A stretch of 60,641 nucleotides of DNA. It comes from Mesotoga sp. Brook.08.105.5.1. Its GTDB lineage: Bacteria > Thermotogota > Thermotogae > Petrotogales > Kosmotogaceae. Below, one piece after another: positions 45,513-53,993 of the stretch (positions are counted from its first letter, which is position 1; each line of letters begins with the position of its first letter). A model generated the notes under the pieces. The model had not been told where the DNA came from, ran no database searches, and saw nothing but the letters and a program-made list of their open reading frames with translations. The DNA lies in assembly GCF_002752635.1 (NCBI RefSeq), contig NZ_AYTW01000018.1:1-60641 (forward strand), written 5' to 3'. Made by a program: the position numbers and the translations under genes.

Positions 45513-48500
45513 TTGAAAGGTAAACGAACATTGCTCGTTTTGGCAATCGCACTCATGAGCATCATGACTTTTGGTCAGATAAAAGTGCAGATGTTGCCAT
45601 TTTGCTCGAGTGGAATAGAGAGGATGCCGTGGCTTCACGACGACATTCTTTACTTCGCCGGGACAAACTACGATATCTACTACACAACGCTTGAAAACGG
45701 AGAATGGGCTGAACCACAGTGGCTTCCGGGCGATATCAATACATCGGAGTACGAGATTAACCCCTGTGTGATAGAAAATGACGGAGTGTTGGTTATGTAT
45801 TTTGGTAGATACTCGGCCGATACTGACTATGATTTCTACAGATCGGTATTTGATGAAGAAAAGGGTGGCTGGGAAGAAGGAACTCTAGTTGCTGAACTCA
45901 GCACGGATAAGAAGGAATGGGATATATGGGTGAACTCAGACGAGACTATCGCATATTTCACGTCGGGAGGCACCTTCAACGGAAAGGAGCCTATCGGAGG
46001 AAGAGATATTTGGAGATCTGAATCAATCGACGGGAAATGGTCATCGCCAGAGAATCTCAGCTTTCTTAACACCGGCGGCGATGAATGGTCGGTATTCCTT
46101 GCTCCTGACGGTTCTATATGGTTTGATTCGGCAAGGGATGACTCAATCGGAGGCTACGATATTTATCGCTGGGACCCTTACACCAGGAGTATAGAGCATC
46201 CTAGAGAGCAAATGAATACATTTCTCGACGAAAGAAGTCTGTGGACCGATGGACAGATACTGTATTTTTCGGGATTGAACAGACCTGATGGTGCGGGCAG
46301 CTACGACATCTTCACATTATTATCTCCTCAAGAAAGGCAAGTGAAAAAAGAAGCTATTGCCGAAAGCACAGACCCGATAACCGTTACTATCAATGATATT
46401 CGACAGAGATCCGAAGGTAGGTACTTGTTTCTAGACAACATCGTTGAGGTTGAAGGGATAGCAATGGTTAGTTCAGGCCTCTGGCACGACTCGGCTAATT
46501 ACTTCGCTCTGACGGACAAGAGCGCCGGTATCCTCATCTATGCTCAAGGTTTCAAGGAGCCGCTCGTAGAAAAAGGTGATCTTGTACGAGTAAAGGGAAC
46601 ACTCACCACGGTCGGCTATACAACAGATGTAAACAGCCTTGTCATAAGACCAGCCTCTCCTGATGATATTGAGATAATCAGAAAAGGAGAGACATTGCCG
46701 GATCCTGCGATCATATTTACAGATTCTGCAAAGAGCCAGCTTAGAAATCTCGAAGGTTCGTTGGTGATGATTTTCGGGAAGATAAGCGCCTACGACAATG
46801 AAACAATCACCAGGGGATTCTGGTTGACTGGACCGTCAGACCGTGATTTCGACAGCGTATCTTCTGGAATGAGAGTGAAGTTCTATGACTATGCCGGCAT
46901 AGACATATCTGCTCTTGGCGATGGAAGCTTCGTTGCAGTACAGGGAGTCCTGATCCAGGATAATGAAGGGGAGTTCTATGTCAGACCCACCATTGACGAA
47001 GATATTCGTGAACAGACAGAAAACAGGATCTTGTTCTTAACTACAATTACAAGAAAGGACCTACTCACTCCGACAGAGGAAGAACCTGAAACCACAAAGA
47101 AAGAAGAGACGAGAGATCTCGTACTTCCTGAGAACGTGGAAGCCATAACTCAGCTGTCATCGTCCGATAATGATTTCTTTTCTTCTAACATTGCTGGGGC
47201 GTCAAATGGAAAACAGGTTTTTGCTAGCCTATACAAGGAAAAGGGAACAAGAACCAAAAACTATCCGCCTGCAATCTATGAACTCGTTCAGGGAAACGTG
47301 TCAAGCAAGATACCCTTCCCGGGGGAAGCCGAATTCCCTTACCTCAAGGACAATGTGCTGCTCTTTGCAGGAAGAATCTTGCCTGATGATCAAAACGCTG
47401 ACTGGAAGATATATTCATATGACGCAGCAACCAAAGAAATCAGGACTCTGACATCGGAGTCATATGACCAGATTGAACCCGTAATCTCTCCCAAGAAGGA
47501 CTTCTTGCTTTACTCGGAAAGAAGAGATGGCAAATGGTTTGTTGTGAAACAGGATTTGTCGTCCAGTGAGAGGACGACTGTCGCTGAGAATGCGAGGTCA
47601 CCTACATTATCCCCTACAGGTAACGATCTTGCCTTCCAGCACTGGAACGGAAAAGACTGGGACATAGTGGCTTTCAATATGAGAACCGGTAAGACAACTG
47701 GAATTCTCAGCAGTTCATTCAACGAATTCTCTCCGGTATGGTCACCCCATGGTACAAAGCTTTCATTTGTTGCCGATTACAGAGGAGAAGTCGAAGTCTT
47801 CATCATGGATCTCTTCGACTATACGATTACTGCAGCAACGAAGGACATTTTCTTGACCACGAATCCATTCTGGCTCGATGAAAGTACACTGGGTTTCACA
47901 ATGAAGACAAATCTCGGATGGAATATCGTTAAGACAAGCACCTCGCTGAAGGAAAAGCCTTCATCTGAGAGCATTTCTGCTGAAGAGAAATTCATCGTTT
48001 CTCCGCGATTCGCTTTCCCATATCTCAGTGATAATCGCATTCTTGAGGTAATAACAAAGGAAGGTTATTCACAGCAAAGAGCAAGACTAATGGGCAGAAC
48101 GGGAAACGCATATGAATTATCGCAGATCGCTGAACACACGTACGTAATTCCAGATCGAATTACTGAAGGTCTTTATTCCCTCGAGGTTCTTGCAGCGAGT
48201 TCCGGGGTAGTTTACAGGCAGCTGGAAGAAAATGCTGTCAGAGTAGGGTCTCTTGATGAATCCTTTACCATCGTCCATCTTACCGATCCACATCTCGACC
48301 TGCTAAGCAAGCCGGAGAATATGCTCCTGTTCGAGAGACTGCTGAACGAGATCAGGGCAGAGAGCCCCGATCTCATGCTGATAACAGGCGATCTTTCCAG
48401 TTCCGCCCTTGCTTACACAACTGACTGGGAATTCATAAAGGAGAAGACCATTGAATATTGTGATTTTCCCGTGTTTATTGTTCCGGGTAATCACGATACA

Positions 48501-48986
48501 CAAAGATCAGGCAGGATAAATGGGATGGAATTGTGGGAAGAGTTATTTGGGCCTTGTTACTACAGCTTCGAGTGGGGTTCATGGCACTTCTTGGGCCTAA
48601 ATACGGCCGATTCAGAGTATGGATTTGTGAGCGGAGTAGTGTCTGAAGAACAAATGGAATGGATAACAGAAGAATTGAAGAGAATAGGAAGCGAGAAAAT
48701 CATACTCTTTGGCCATCACAACTTCTACGATGACAGATGGATCTTTTTTGAGGAGACTGAACAGAGACGAGAGCTGCTTGATCTCTTCACTAGGAGCAAC
48801 GTAGCATTGGCTCTTTTTGGTCATAGACATAGCGATGCGATCGATTATTCACTTAACACTCTTTCACTCACCACGAAGAGGGCAGTGGAAACTGACGGCA
48901 AACTGGCATACAGAAGAATAGTTGTAGAAGAAGGACTAATCATCGAACTTGTAGAAGTCGAGCCGAAGGGCTCGTCGATTTTCTAG
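45513..48986 (+). CDS. Secreted multidomain metallophosphoesterase
   Basis: Predicted 1157-residue exported protein (TTG 45513 behind AAAGGTGG; GTG 45501 and 45504 are also in frame). Signal peptide to about residue 21 (TLLVLAIALMSIMTFGQ). Domains: propeller of about 260 residues paralogous to the gene at 34278; two OB-fold-like domains (about 290-505; NIVEVEGIAMVSSGLWHDSA, LVRVKGTLT); TolB/PD40 propeller (about 555-800; SPTLSPTGNDLAFQHWNGKD); a linker; calcineurin-like metallophosphoesterase (about 915-1140). The last has all five motifs: TDPHLD, TGDLSS, GNHD, FGHHN and FGHRH. It probably hydrolyses a phosphate ester outside the cell while the other domains bind polymer or envelope. It begins 41 bases after the oxidoreductase gene and ends the locus. 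Confidence 0.9.
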   Translation: MKGKRTLLVLAIALMSIMTFGQIKVQMLPFCSSGIERMPWLHDDILYFAGTNYDIYYTTLENGEWAEPQWLPGDINTSEYEINPCVIENDGVLVMYFGRYSADTDYDFYRSVFDEEKGGWEEGTLVAELSTDKKEWDIWVNSDETIAYFTSGGTFNGKEPIGGRDIWRSESIDGKWSSPENLSFLNTGGDEWSVFLAPDGSIWFDSARDDSIGGYDIYRWDPYTRSIEHPREQMNTFLDERSLWTDGQILYFSGLNRPDGAGSYDIFTLLSPQERQVKKEAIAESTDPITVTINDIRQRSEGRYLFLDNIVEVEGIAMVSSGLWHDSANYFALTDKSAGILIYAQGFKEPLVEKGDLVRVKGTLTTVGYTTDVNSLVIRPASPDDIEIIRKGETLPDPAIIFTDSAKSQLRNLEGSLVMIFGKISAYDNETITRGFWLTGPSDRDFDSVSSGMRVKFYDYAGIDISALGDGSFVAVQGVLIQDNEGEFYVRPTIDEDIREQTENRILFLTTITRKDLLTPTEEEPETTKKEETRDLVLPENVEAITQLSSSDNDFFSSNIAGASNGKQVFASLYKEKGTRTKNYPPAIYELVQGNVSSKIPFPGEAEFPYLKDNVLLFAGRILPDDQNADWKIYSYDAATKEIRTLTSESYDQIEPVISPKKDFLLYSERRDGKWFVVKQDLSSSERTTVAENARSPTLSPTGNDLAFQHWNGKDWDIVAFNMRTGKTTGILSSSFNEFSPVWSPHGTKLSFVADYRGEVEVFIMDLFDYTITAATKDIFLTTNPFWLDESTLGFTMKTNLGWNIVKTSTSLKEKPSSESISAEEKFIVSPRFAFPYLSDNRILEVITKEGYSQQRARLMGRTGNAYELSQIAEHTYVIPDRITEGLYSLEVLAASSGVVYRQLEENAVRVGSLDESFTIVHLTDPHLDLLSKPENMLLFERLLNEIRAESPDLMLITGDLSSSALAYTTDWEFIKEKTIEYCDFPVFIVPGNHDTQRSGRINGMELWEELFGPCYYSFEWGSWHFLGLNTADSEYGFVSGVVSEEQMEWITEELKRIGSEKIILFGHHNFYDDRWIFFEETEQRRELLDLFTRSNVALALFGHRHSDAIDYSLNTLSLTTKRAVETDGKLAYRRIVVEEGLIIELVEVEPKGSSIF

Positions 48987-49652
48987 CAGCTGCAAGTACT
49001 ACAAGATGCAACTGAAAAGAATGAACGGTTATCCGTAATCGCTTAGCCATTCTCCAACGGAGCGAAAGCGAACCTAGAAAGCGAGAAGACGCTTTGAGTT
49101 TGAGATGAAGCTTCGCTTCGAGAAAGACCATATTCGAGACTACGAAGAACAAGGAGAGAAAGCAGATCCCTTGCAATTGCACTGAACAGGAGACCCCAAA
49201 CAGGAGTATTTTGGGGCAGGCTTTCAGGGCGGGCTCTACGGGATGACCAAAGCGAGCGGATTTAGGAGCAGCTTTACGGGGATGAAAGCCATTTCTCACT
49301 TTCAGTAGCTGGCGTGTACCTGGCCAGGATCTCGATCTTTGAAACAGTTGCAAGTGACAAGTTGCGAGTTGAATAAGAAACGGTTATCCGTTATCGGTTC
49401 ACCGTTCTCCGAGCAGAGCTTCAAGACCTATCAAGCTCTTTGGATGATGATCTTAGGTCCTCCTTGAGGGAGAAGGGCCACGAAGTGGCGGAGGTGTCTG
49501 TTTCAAAGAAGAGCATGGAGAGCACAAGAGGAGGAGAGAGTACGAGAAACAGGAGAGAGTTCTTGTCTTCTCGTGAGCGCAGTGAACGTCTCGACAGTGC
49601 TCTTTCCTTAAGAAAAAGGTTCTCGGGTTTGCTTTCAAAGTCGGCTCTAAAC

Positions 49653-49760
49653 AGCGTCCAGCGGGGCCTTGATCTTAAGCGCATAGCGGCTCTTCACAGC
49701 GTTCAGCGGGGCCTTGATCTTAAGCGCATAGCGGCTCTTCACAGCGTTCAGCGGGTTCAC
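49653..49760. repeat. 45-base tandem repeat with AGCGnnCAGCGG motifs
   Basis: Two nearly exact 45-base units (49653-49697 and 49698-49742) plus the start of a third. Each unit holds two AGCG(2 nt)(C/A)(A/T)GCGG motifs about 24 bases apart. The same motif, with spacers of about 20-25 bases, recurs in the other islands (about 363-405, 7635-7685, 13204-13285, 33220-33260). The unit is a multiple of three and stays open in one frame, but has no ribosome site. Confidence 0.8.
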
Positions 49761-49879
49761 CGCTTTTAAGCGTTCAGCGGTCTCGGTCTTCTCGGAGGAC
49801 GGCAGACCGTTGACGTACAACGTTGTCTTCGTCAGCGCTCAGCGGGTCCTCATTCTTAAGCGTCCAACGGCTATTTTGC

Positions 49880-49972
49880 CCGCGAAGCGGAACTGGCCTT
49901 TGCGAAGCAAAGACTGGCCAGGCGAAGCCTGACTGGCCACCGAAGGTGACTGGCTTGCGTAAGCAGACTGGC
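49880..49972. repeat. ACTGGC-linked mini-hairpin array
   Basis: Five tandem hairpins joined by ACTGGC (first linker AACTGGC): CCGC-GAA-GCGG (49880-49890), CTTTGC-GAA-GCAAAG (49898-49912), CAGGC-GAA-GCCTG (49919-49931), CACC-GAA-GGTG (49938-49948) and a shorter TGC-GTAA-GCA (49956-49965). The GAA loop and linker are constant, arms are 4-6 bases and different each time, yet paired. Unit lengths are 17-21 bases. Confidence 0.88.
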
Positions 49973-50290
49973 TTTTCTCTCGCTTTCTTGTGAGCGCAGC
50001 GAATGTCTCGACAATGCTCTTTCTCGATTGATCTTATCGGAGGACGGGTCCTTGCTCTTGGACGGCTGACGGAGGACTTCTCATCAAATCGTTCAGCGGA
50101 TCTATGACTCGAGATCCCAATCAGTTGCCCTGAACAGGATCACGTCAGAGCAGGCTCTACGGGATGACAGCCGTTTTTTATGTGATTCTGACATAATAAC
50201 GGTCAGGATCTCGGTTCTCTCGTGAGCGCAGCGACCGTCTCTACCAGCTCTTTCTCGATGCTTCTTATTGGTCTCGCAAAGCCGAAACTG

Positions 50291-50423
50291 GTCTGTGCGA
50301 ACAGACAGGCTTCAAAATCGCCTCCTGCCGAAGGCAGCCTTGCGTCCCCGGATGCTTCTCCGGGCATTGCGACCTGGCGAAGCCAGCCTTGCGTCCGCCG
50401 ATGTTCTTTCGGCGCCTTGCGTC
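50291..50423. repeat. Hairpin-cassette array C
   Basis: GTCTGT-GCGA-ACAGAC (50291-50306) and then four cassettes with C[CA]TTGCG[TA]C linkers: CTGCC-GAA-GGCAG (50325-50337), CCCGG-ATGCTTCT-CCGGG (50347-50364), CTGGC-GAA-GCCAG (50374-50386) and CGCCG-ATGTTCTTT-CGGCG (50396-50414). All are perfectly paired. Loops alternate between GAA and an ATG(C/T)TTCT-like 8-9-mer. The CCCGG cassette is not in arrays A and B. Confidence 0.88.
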
Positions 50424-50556
50424 TAATTCCAGCAGTGACTGACTTTTCACTCGCCTTCTCCGTGAGCGTAGCGAACGTCTCGAAAGTGTTTTTTCTCAAT
50501 TGAGTCGTCGGACGCCAGATGTTATTTCCCTTGTAAGGCTCACGAAGAACGGTTCT

Positions 50557-51684
50557 TCACAGCTTCACATTTGTGAAGAGTTCTTCTATACTTTGGCGTC
50601 TGCGGATAAGTTTGACATAATCACCATCGACGAGTACTTCTGCGGGCAGCGGCATACCATTGTAATTGTTTGCCATAGAAAAGCCGTAGGCACCGGCGTT
50701 TTCGAATACGATTGCCGTACCTGGTATAGGCACTTCGAGCTTCCGGCCTCTTGCAAGTATGTCGCCGCTTTCGCAAAGAGGACCGACAACATCGGCAGTT
50801 GCCGTCTTCTTGGTGCCGGAGAGGACTATAACGCCGTGATGAGCATCATATAAGGCAGGTCTTATCAGTGCATTCATCCCTGCATCGGTAACGATAAAGA
50901 TTTTTTCCGAGGGTTTAACACTCACTACTGAAGTCACGAGGTATCCTGCCGGACCGATGATGAATCTACCCAGCTCTGAAATCAGTTTCCCATTGAAGTC
51001 AGAGAACATTCCCGAGACGGCCGCCCGCAACTTTTCTATATCAAGCTCTTCGCCTTCATAGTTAATACCCCAGCCCCCGCCGAGATCGATGTGCTTGAAA
51101 CCGAATTGCTTAGCACATTCGAGAACTTTGGAATAGGCGTCAACAAATGGTTCTACTTCGGTGATTTGAGATCCAATGTGAAGATGTAGGCCATCGATCC
51201 TGTCGGCCACCGTCTCGACCTTTTCGATTGGAACTCCGAATTTGTGGGCTTTGAGTCCTGTCGAGATATGTGGGTGAGTGTGCGCGTCAACATCCGGATT
51301 GACTCTTAGAAGCTTCACGACATCTATCCCATCCCATAGAGGCAGTTCCTGCAGCGAGTCGACGCAGACAGTGTCAACACCCTGATTTGTGAAATGCACA
51401 ATATCTCCATGGGTCTTTCCGTTACCATTCCAGAGAATTCGCTTCATGCCGGCCATTTTCGATGCGAGGAGCTCACCTCTTGAAACAACATCCGCACCAA
51501 TGCCTTCTTCTGCCATTATCTTTAGAAGAGCGGGATTGCTGTTTGCCTTCAACGCAAAGACTATCTCTGCATCCAGCCCCTCGAAAACCCTCTTTGCTTT
51601 GTCGATTCTCTTTCTTATCTTTTCTGCATCGTATACATATAGCGGCGTACCGAATTCACCAGCAAGCTTCTGAAAATCAATCAT
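50557..51684 (-). CDS. lysA: Diaminopimelate decarboxylase
   Basis: Predicted 375-residue PLP enzyme, last step of lysine synthesis (meso-DAP to lysine). PLP Lys lies in IVFALKANSNPALLK. HLHIGSQI, DLGGGWGI and the C-terminal LCESGDILARGRKLEVP and ENAGAYGFSMANNYN are family signatures. Start ATG 51684 has GGAGGT upstream and directly follows the stop of the aminotransferase gene; the frame is open four codons further to TTG 51696. Last gene of the riboswitch-controlled lysine operon. Confidence 0.95.
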   Translation of the reverse strand: MIDFQKLAGEFGTPLYVYDAEKIRKRIDKAKRVFEGLDAEIVFALKANSNPALLKIMAEEGIGADVVSRGELLASKMAGMKRILWNGNGKTHGDIVHFTNQGVDTVCVDSLQELPLWDGIDVVKLLRVNPDVDAHTHPHISTGLKAHKFGVPIEKVETVADRIDGLHLHIGSQITEVEPFVDAYSKVLECAKQFGFKHIDLGGGWGINYEGEELDIEKLRAAVSGMFSDFNGKLISELGRFIIGPAGYLVTSVVSVKPSEKIFIVTDAGMNALIRPALYDAHHGVIVLSGTKKTATADVVGPLCESGDILARGRKLEVPIPGTAIVFENAGAYGFSMANNYNGMPLPAEVLVDGDYVKLIRRRQSIEELFTNVKL

Positions 51685-51685
51685 C

Positions 51686-52783
51686 TCAACCTCCAAAATT
51701 CAGCCTTTCCGTTATCTCATCAATCTCTTCAGACCTGATATTAAGCGCTGGCAAAAACCTTACGCTCCCTCCAGTTACATTGAGCAAGACCTTTCTTTCA
51801 AAGGCAAGGCCTTTCACCCCGTTAGGGTTTTCGGTCGTGACTCCTATCATTAGACCCTTACCTCGAACTCCCCTGGCCCAAGGAAGACTCTTGAGGTTTT
51901 GCATAAGACGCGCTCCATTTATTCTAACACTTTCGAGAAGGGCTGAATTCATTCTAGACACAACTGAGAGCCCTGCTGCAAGGCTGAGAGGGTTCGGAGC
52001 AAATGTTGAGCCGTGATCTCCGAGAGAAAACGGTGATAGCTTTCTGAAGACAGTTGCGCCAAGAGGCAGGCCGCCTCCAACGGCTTTTCCCAGTATTACA
52101 ATATCCGGTTCCAATCCGTAATTCCGATAGCCAAAGTATTCGCCTGTTCTACAAAGGCCTGACTGAATCTCATCGGCGACCACTAGAAAGCCCTTCTCCT
52201 TCCTGAGTACTTCAATCGTTTCGATCAGTTCGGAAGGATACAAGTAGACTCCGCTGTTTCCCTGTATCGATTCTACAAAGACGGCGGCGATTTCATTTTC
52301 CTTGACCGATTCAGAAAATGCCTCCGCATTCTTGGGAAGAAAGAGGACGTCGGGGAGAAGCGGTTCGAAAGGCCTTCGCAGTATTTCACTATGTGTCAAA
52401 GAGAGAGCGCCGATGGTTCGCCCATGAAAGTTACCTTCAAAGGAAATCATTTTCCCCTTTCTCAACTTCCTTACAGCTTTGATCGCAGCTTCTGTGGCCT
52501 CGGTGCCGGAGTTTGAAAAATACACCTCGCCGCTGGAGTTGACAAATTTCAGGAGACTCTCACTAAGCTTTTCGGCATCATCGTCGAGAAAGTAGTTTGA
52601 TGTGTGAGAATACCTTCCCATCTTCCTGGAGACTGCTTCAATCGTTGCTTCATCCGTATGACCGAAAGCGAGTACTCCTATTCCTGCAAATGTGTCGATG
52701 AACTCGCCCCTGTCAGTATTGATTCTTATTCCGTGTGCACTCTTTATCTCGAGAGGAAATGGTGAGTATACGTTTGAAAGCAT
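51686..52783 (-). CDS. Class III aminotransferase (ArgD-like; probable N-acetyl-DAP aminotransferase)
   Basis: Predicted 365-residue PLP-dependent aminotransferase of the ArgD/AstC family. Conserved FSNSGTEATEAAIK, GNFHGRTIGALSLT, the Asp in VVADEIQSGLCRTG and the PLP Lys in ILGKAVGGGLPLGA are present. By position between lysC and lysA it most likely transaminates N-acetyl-2-amino-6-oxopimelate in the acetylase branch of lysine synthesis, rather than acetylornithine. ATG 52783 is the best start; the frame is open to TTG 52813, inside lysC. Specificity is inferred from context only. Confidence 0.88.
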   Translation of the reverse strand: MLSNVYSPFPLEIKSAHGIRINTDRGEFIDTFAGIGVLAFGHTDEATIEAVSRKMGRYSHTSNYFLDDDAEKLSESLLKFVNSSGEVYFSNSGTEATEAAIKAVRKLRKGKMISFEGNFHGRTIGALSLTHSEILRRPFEPLLPDVLFLPKNAEAFSESVKENEIAAVFVESIQGNSGVYLYPSELIETIEVLRKEKGFLVVADEIQSGLCRTGEYFGYRNYGLEPDIVILGKAVGGGLPLGATVFRKLSPFSLGDHGSTFAPNPLSLAAGLSVVSRMNSALLESVRINGARLMQNLKSLPWARGVRGKGLMIGVTTENPNGVKGLAFERKVLLNVTGGSVRFLPALNIRSEEIDEITERLNFGG

Positions 52784-52793
52784 TGTACTCAGC

Positions 52794-53993
52794 TCACAAT
52801 TCGAACTCGTCAAGCAACGCCTTCAGGGCTGTGCTTGCCTGTAATTTCGGTACGAGAACGGAGATCTTTATTTCAGACGTAGTAGTCGCGATTATCCTGA
52901 CCCCAGCCTTCTGGAGTGCAAGGAAGAAACGGGCGGCTACCCCTGCGCTCGATTTCATGCCGACGCCAACCGTAGATATCTTCGCAACATCTTCATCTAT
53001 TGCGAGTTCCCAGTTGTCGATATCTACAAGGACGTTTTCTATAGTCCTCTTTATCGCCGCCGGACTGGCCGAGAGAACAGTAAATACAAGGTGTATATGT
53101 TCGTTGTCATTCACAATAGATATCATGTCAACGTTGAAATTCGAACCTGCAACGGCCTGAAAGATCTTGCTGACAACATCCGTATTTCCGGGCAATTTGT
53201 TTATCGTTATCTTCAGCTGGTTTGTGTCTATCGTAGCACCCGTTACGACAGGCTGTTCCAGCCATTCGGGAAGCCTGCTCACTACTCTGGTTCCTCCTTC
53301 TTCGTTGAATGACGACAGGCAAAGGATCTCAACGTTGTACTTCTTTGCTATCTCCACCGATCTCGAGTGAAGGACTCTTGCCCCTAGAGCCGCCATTTCC
53401 AGCATTTCGTCATATGTAATGAATTGGAGCTTTCTCGCATCTTTGTGAACCTTGGGATCGCAGGTATAGACTCCGGCGACATCGCTGAATATCTCACATG
53501 AGACCCCAGCCTTTGCAGCAATCGCGACAGCAGAAGTATCCGATCCTCCCCGCCCGAGGGTAGTAAGATTCCCATCGCGATCGACACCTTGAAAACCTGT
53601 AACGACTATCACATCATAGTTCTCAAGTTCTGCATACATCTTTTCGAGGTTAAGATCTGCGATTCTTGCGTTGCTGAAATCTCCAACGGTGCTTATATCA
53701 AGCTGCATTGCGTTGTGCGAGATCGAACGGACACCCATACTAAGAAGAGCTATAGAAAGAAGCGCCGCCGAAACCTGTTCTCCTGTCGCAAGAAGCATCG
53801 CAAGCTCCCTCTCATCAGGGACAGGAGTCAGGCTTTCGGCTATGGAAATCAGATCATTGGTTGTCTTTCCCATAGCCGAAACAACAACGATCATCTTTTC
53901 GCCGTCATCTACTCGTTTCTTTATTCTTGTTGCAACGTTCATTATTCTCTCTGCATTGGCGACAGAAGAGCCTCCATACTTCTGGACAATCAT
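52794..53993 (-). CDS. lysC: Aspartate kinase
   Basis: Predicted 399-residue aspartokinase, the first enzyme of the aspartate pathway. N-terminal catalytic domain with KYGGSSVAN, FQGVDRDGNLTTLGRGGSDT and VYTCDPKV; two ACT domains from about residue 265 (GNTDVVSKIFQAVAGSNFNV; STVGVGMKSSAGVAARFFLAL) for amino-acid feedback. The length matches the monofunctional alpha type (about 400). It follows dapH with no gap. Lysine or threonine inhibition is expected. Confidence 0.95.
   Translation of the reverse strand: MIVQKYGGSSVANAERIMNVATRIKKRVDDGEKMIVVVSAMGKTTNDLISIAESLTPVPDERELAMLLATGEQVSAALLSIALLSMGVRSISHNAMQLDISTVGDFSNARIADLNLEKMYAELENYDVIVVTGFQGVDRDGNLTTLGRGGSDTSAVAIAAKAGVSCEIFSDVAGVYTCDPKVHKDARKLQFITYDEMLEMAALGARVLHSRSVEIAKKYNVEILCLSSFNEEGGTRVVSRLPEWLEQPVVTGATIDTNQLKITINKLPGNTDVVSKIFQAVAGSNFNVDMISIVNDNEHIHLVFTVLSASPAAIKRTIENVLVDIDNWELAIDEDVAKISTVGVGMKSSAGVAARFFLALQKAGVRIIATTTSEIKISVLVPKLQASTALKALLDEFEL

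Larger units (their letters stand above)
48987..50556. repeat. Repeat island 5
   Basis: No supported gene. Contents in order: GAAGC-TTC-GCTTC mini-hairpin (49107-49119); CCCCAAA...TTTTGGGG hairpin (about 49193-49216); the block 49382-49605 shared with islands 4 and 6; a 45-base tandem repeat (49653-49742 plus a partial third copy); the ggaccgttgac module (about 49795-49850); the ACTGGC hairpin array (49880-49972); the 'GGACGGGTCCTTGC' module (about 50040-50100); a diverged GGGATGAC module (50110-50168); and hairpin-cassette array C (50291-50423). The last 40 bases before lysA carry a short GAAGAAC/GTTCTTC inverted repeat just after the lysA stop. Confidence 0.85.

Noticed and set aside
49440-49769. 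Frame with a 15-residue protein repeat over the 45-base tandem
   Set aside because: The frame is open only because the unit is a multiple of three. It has no ribosome site, and the same DNA elsewhere is out of frame.
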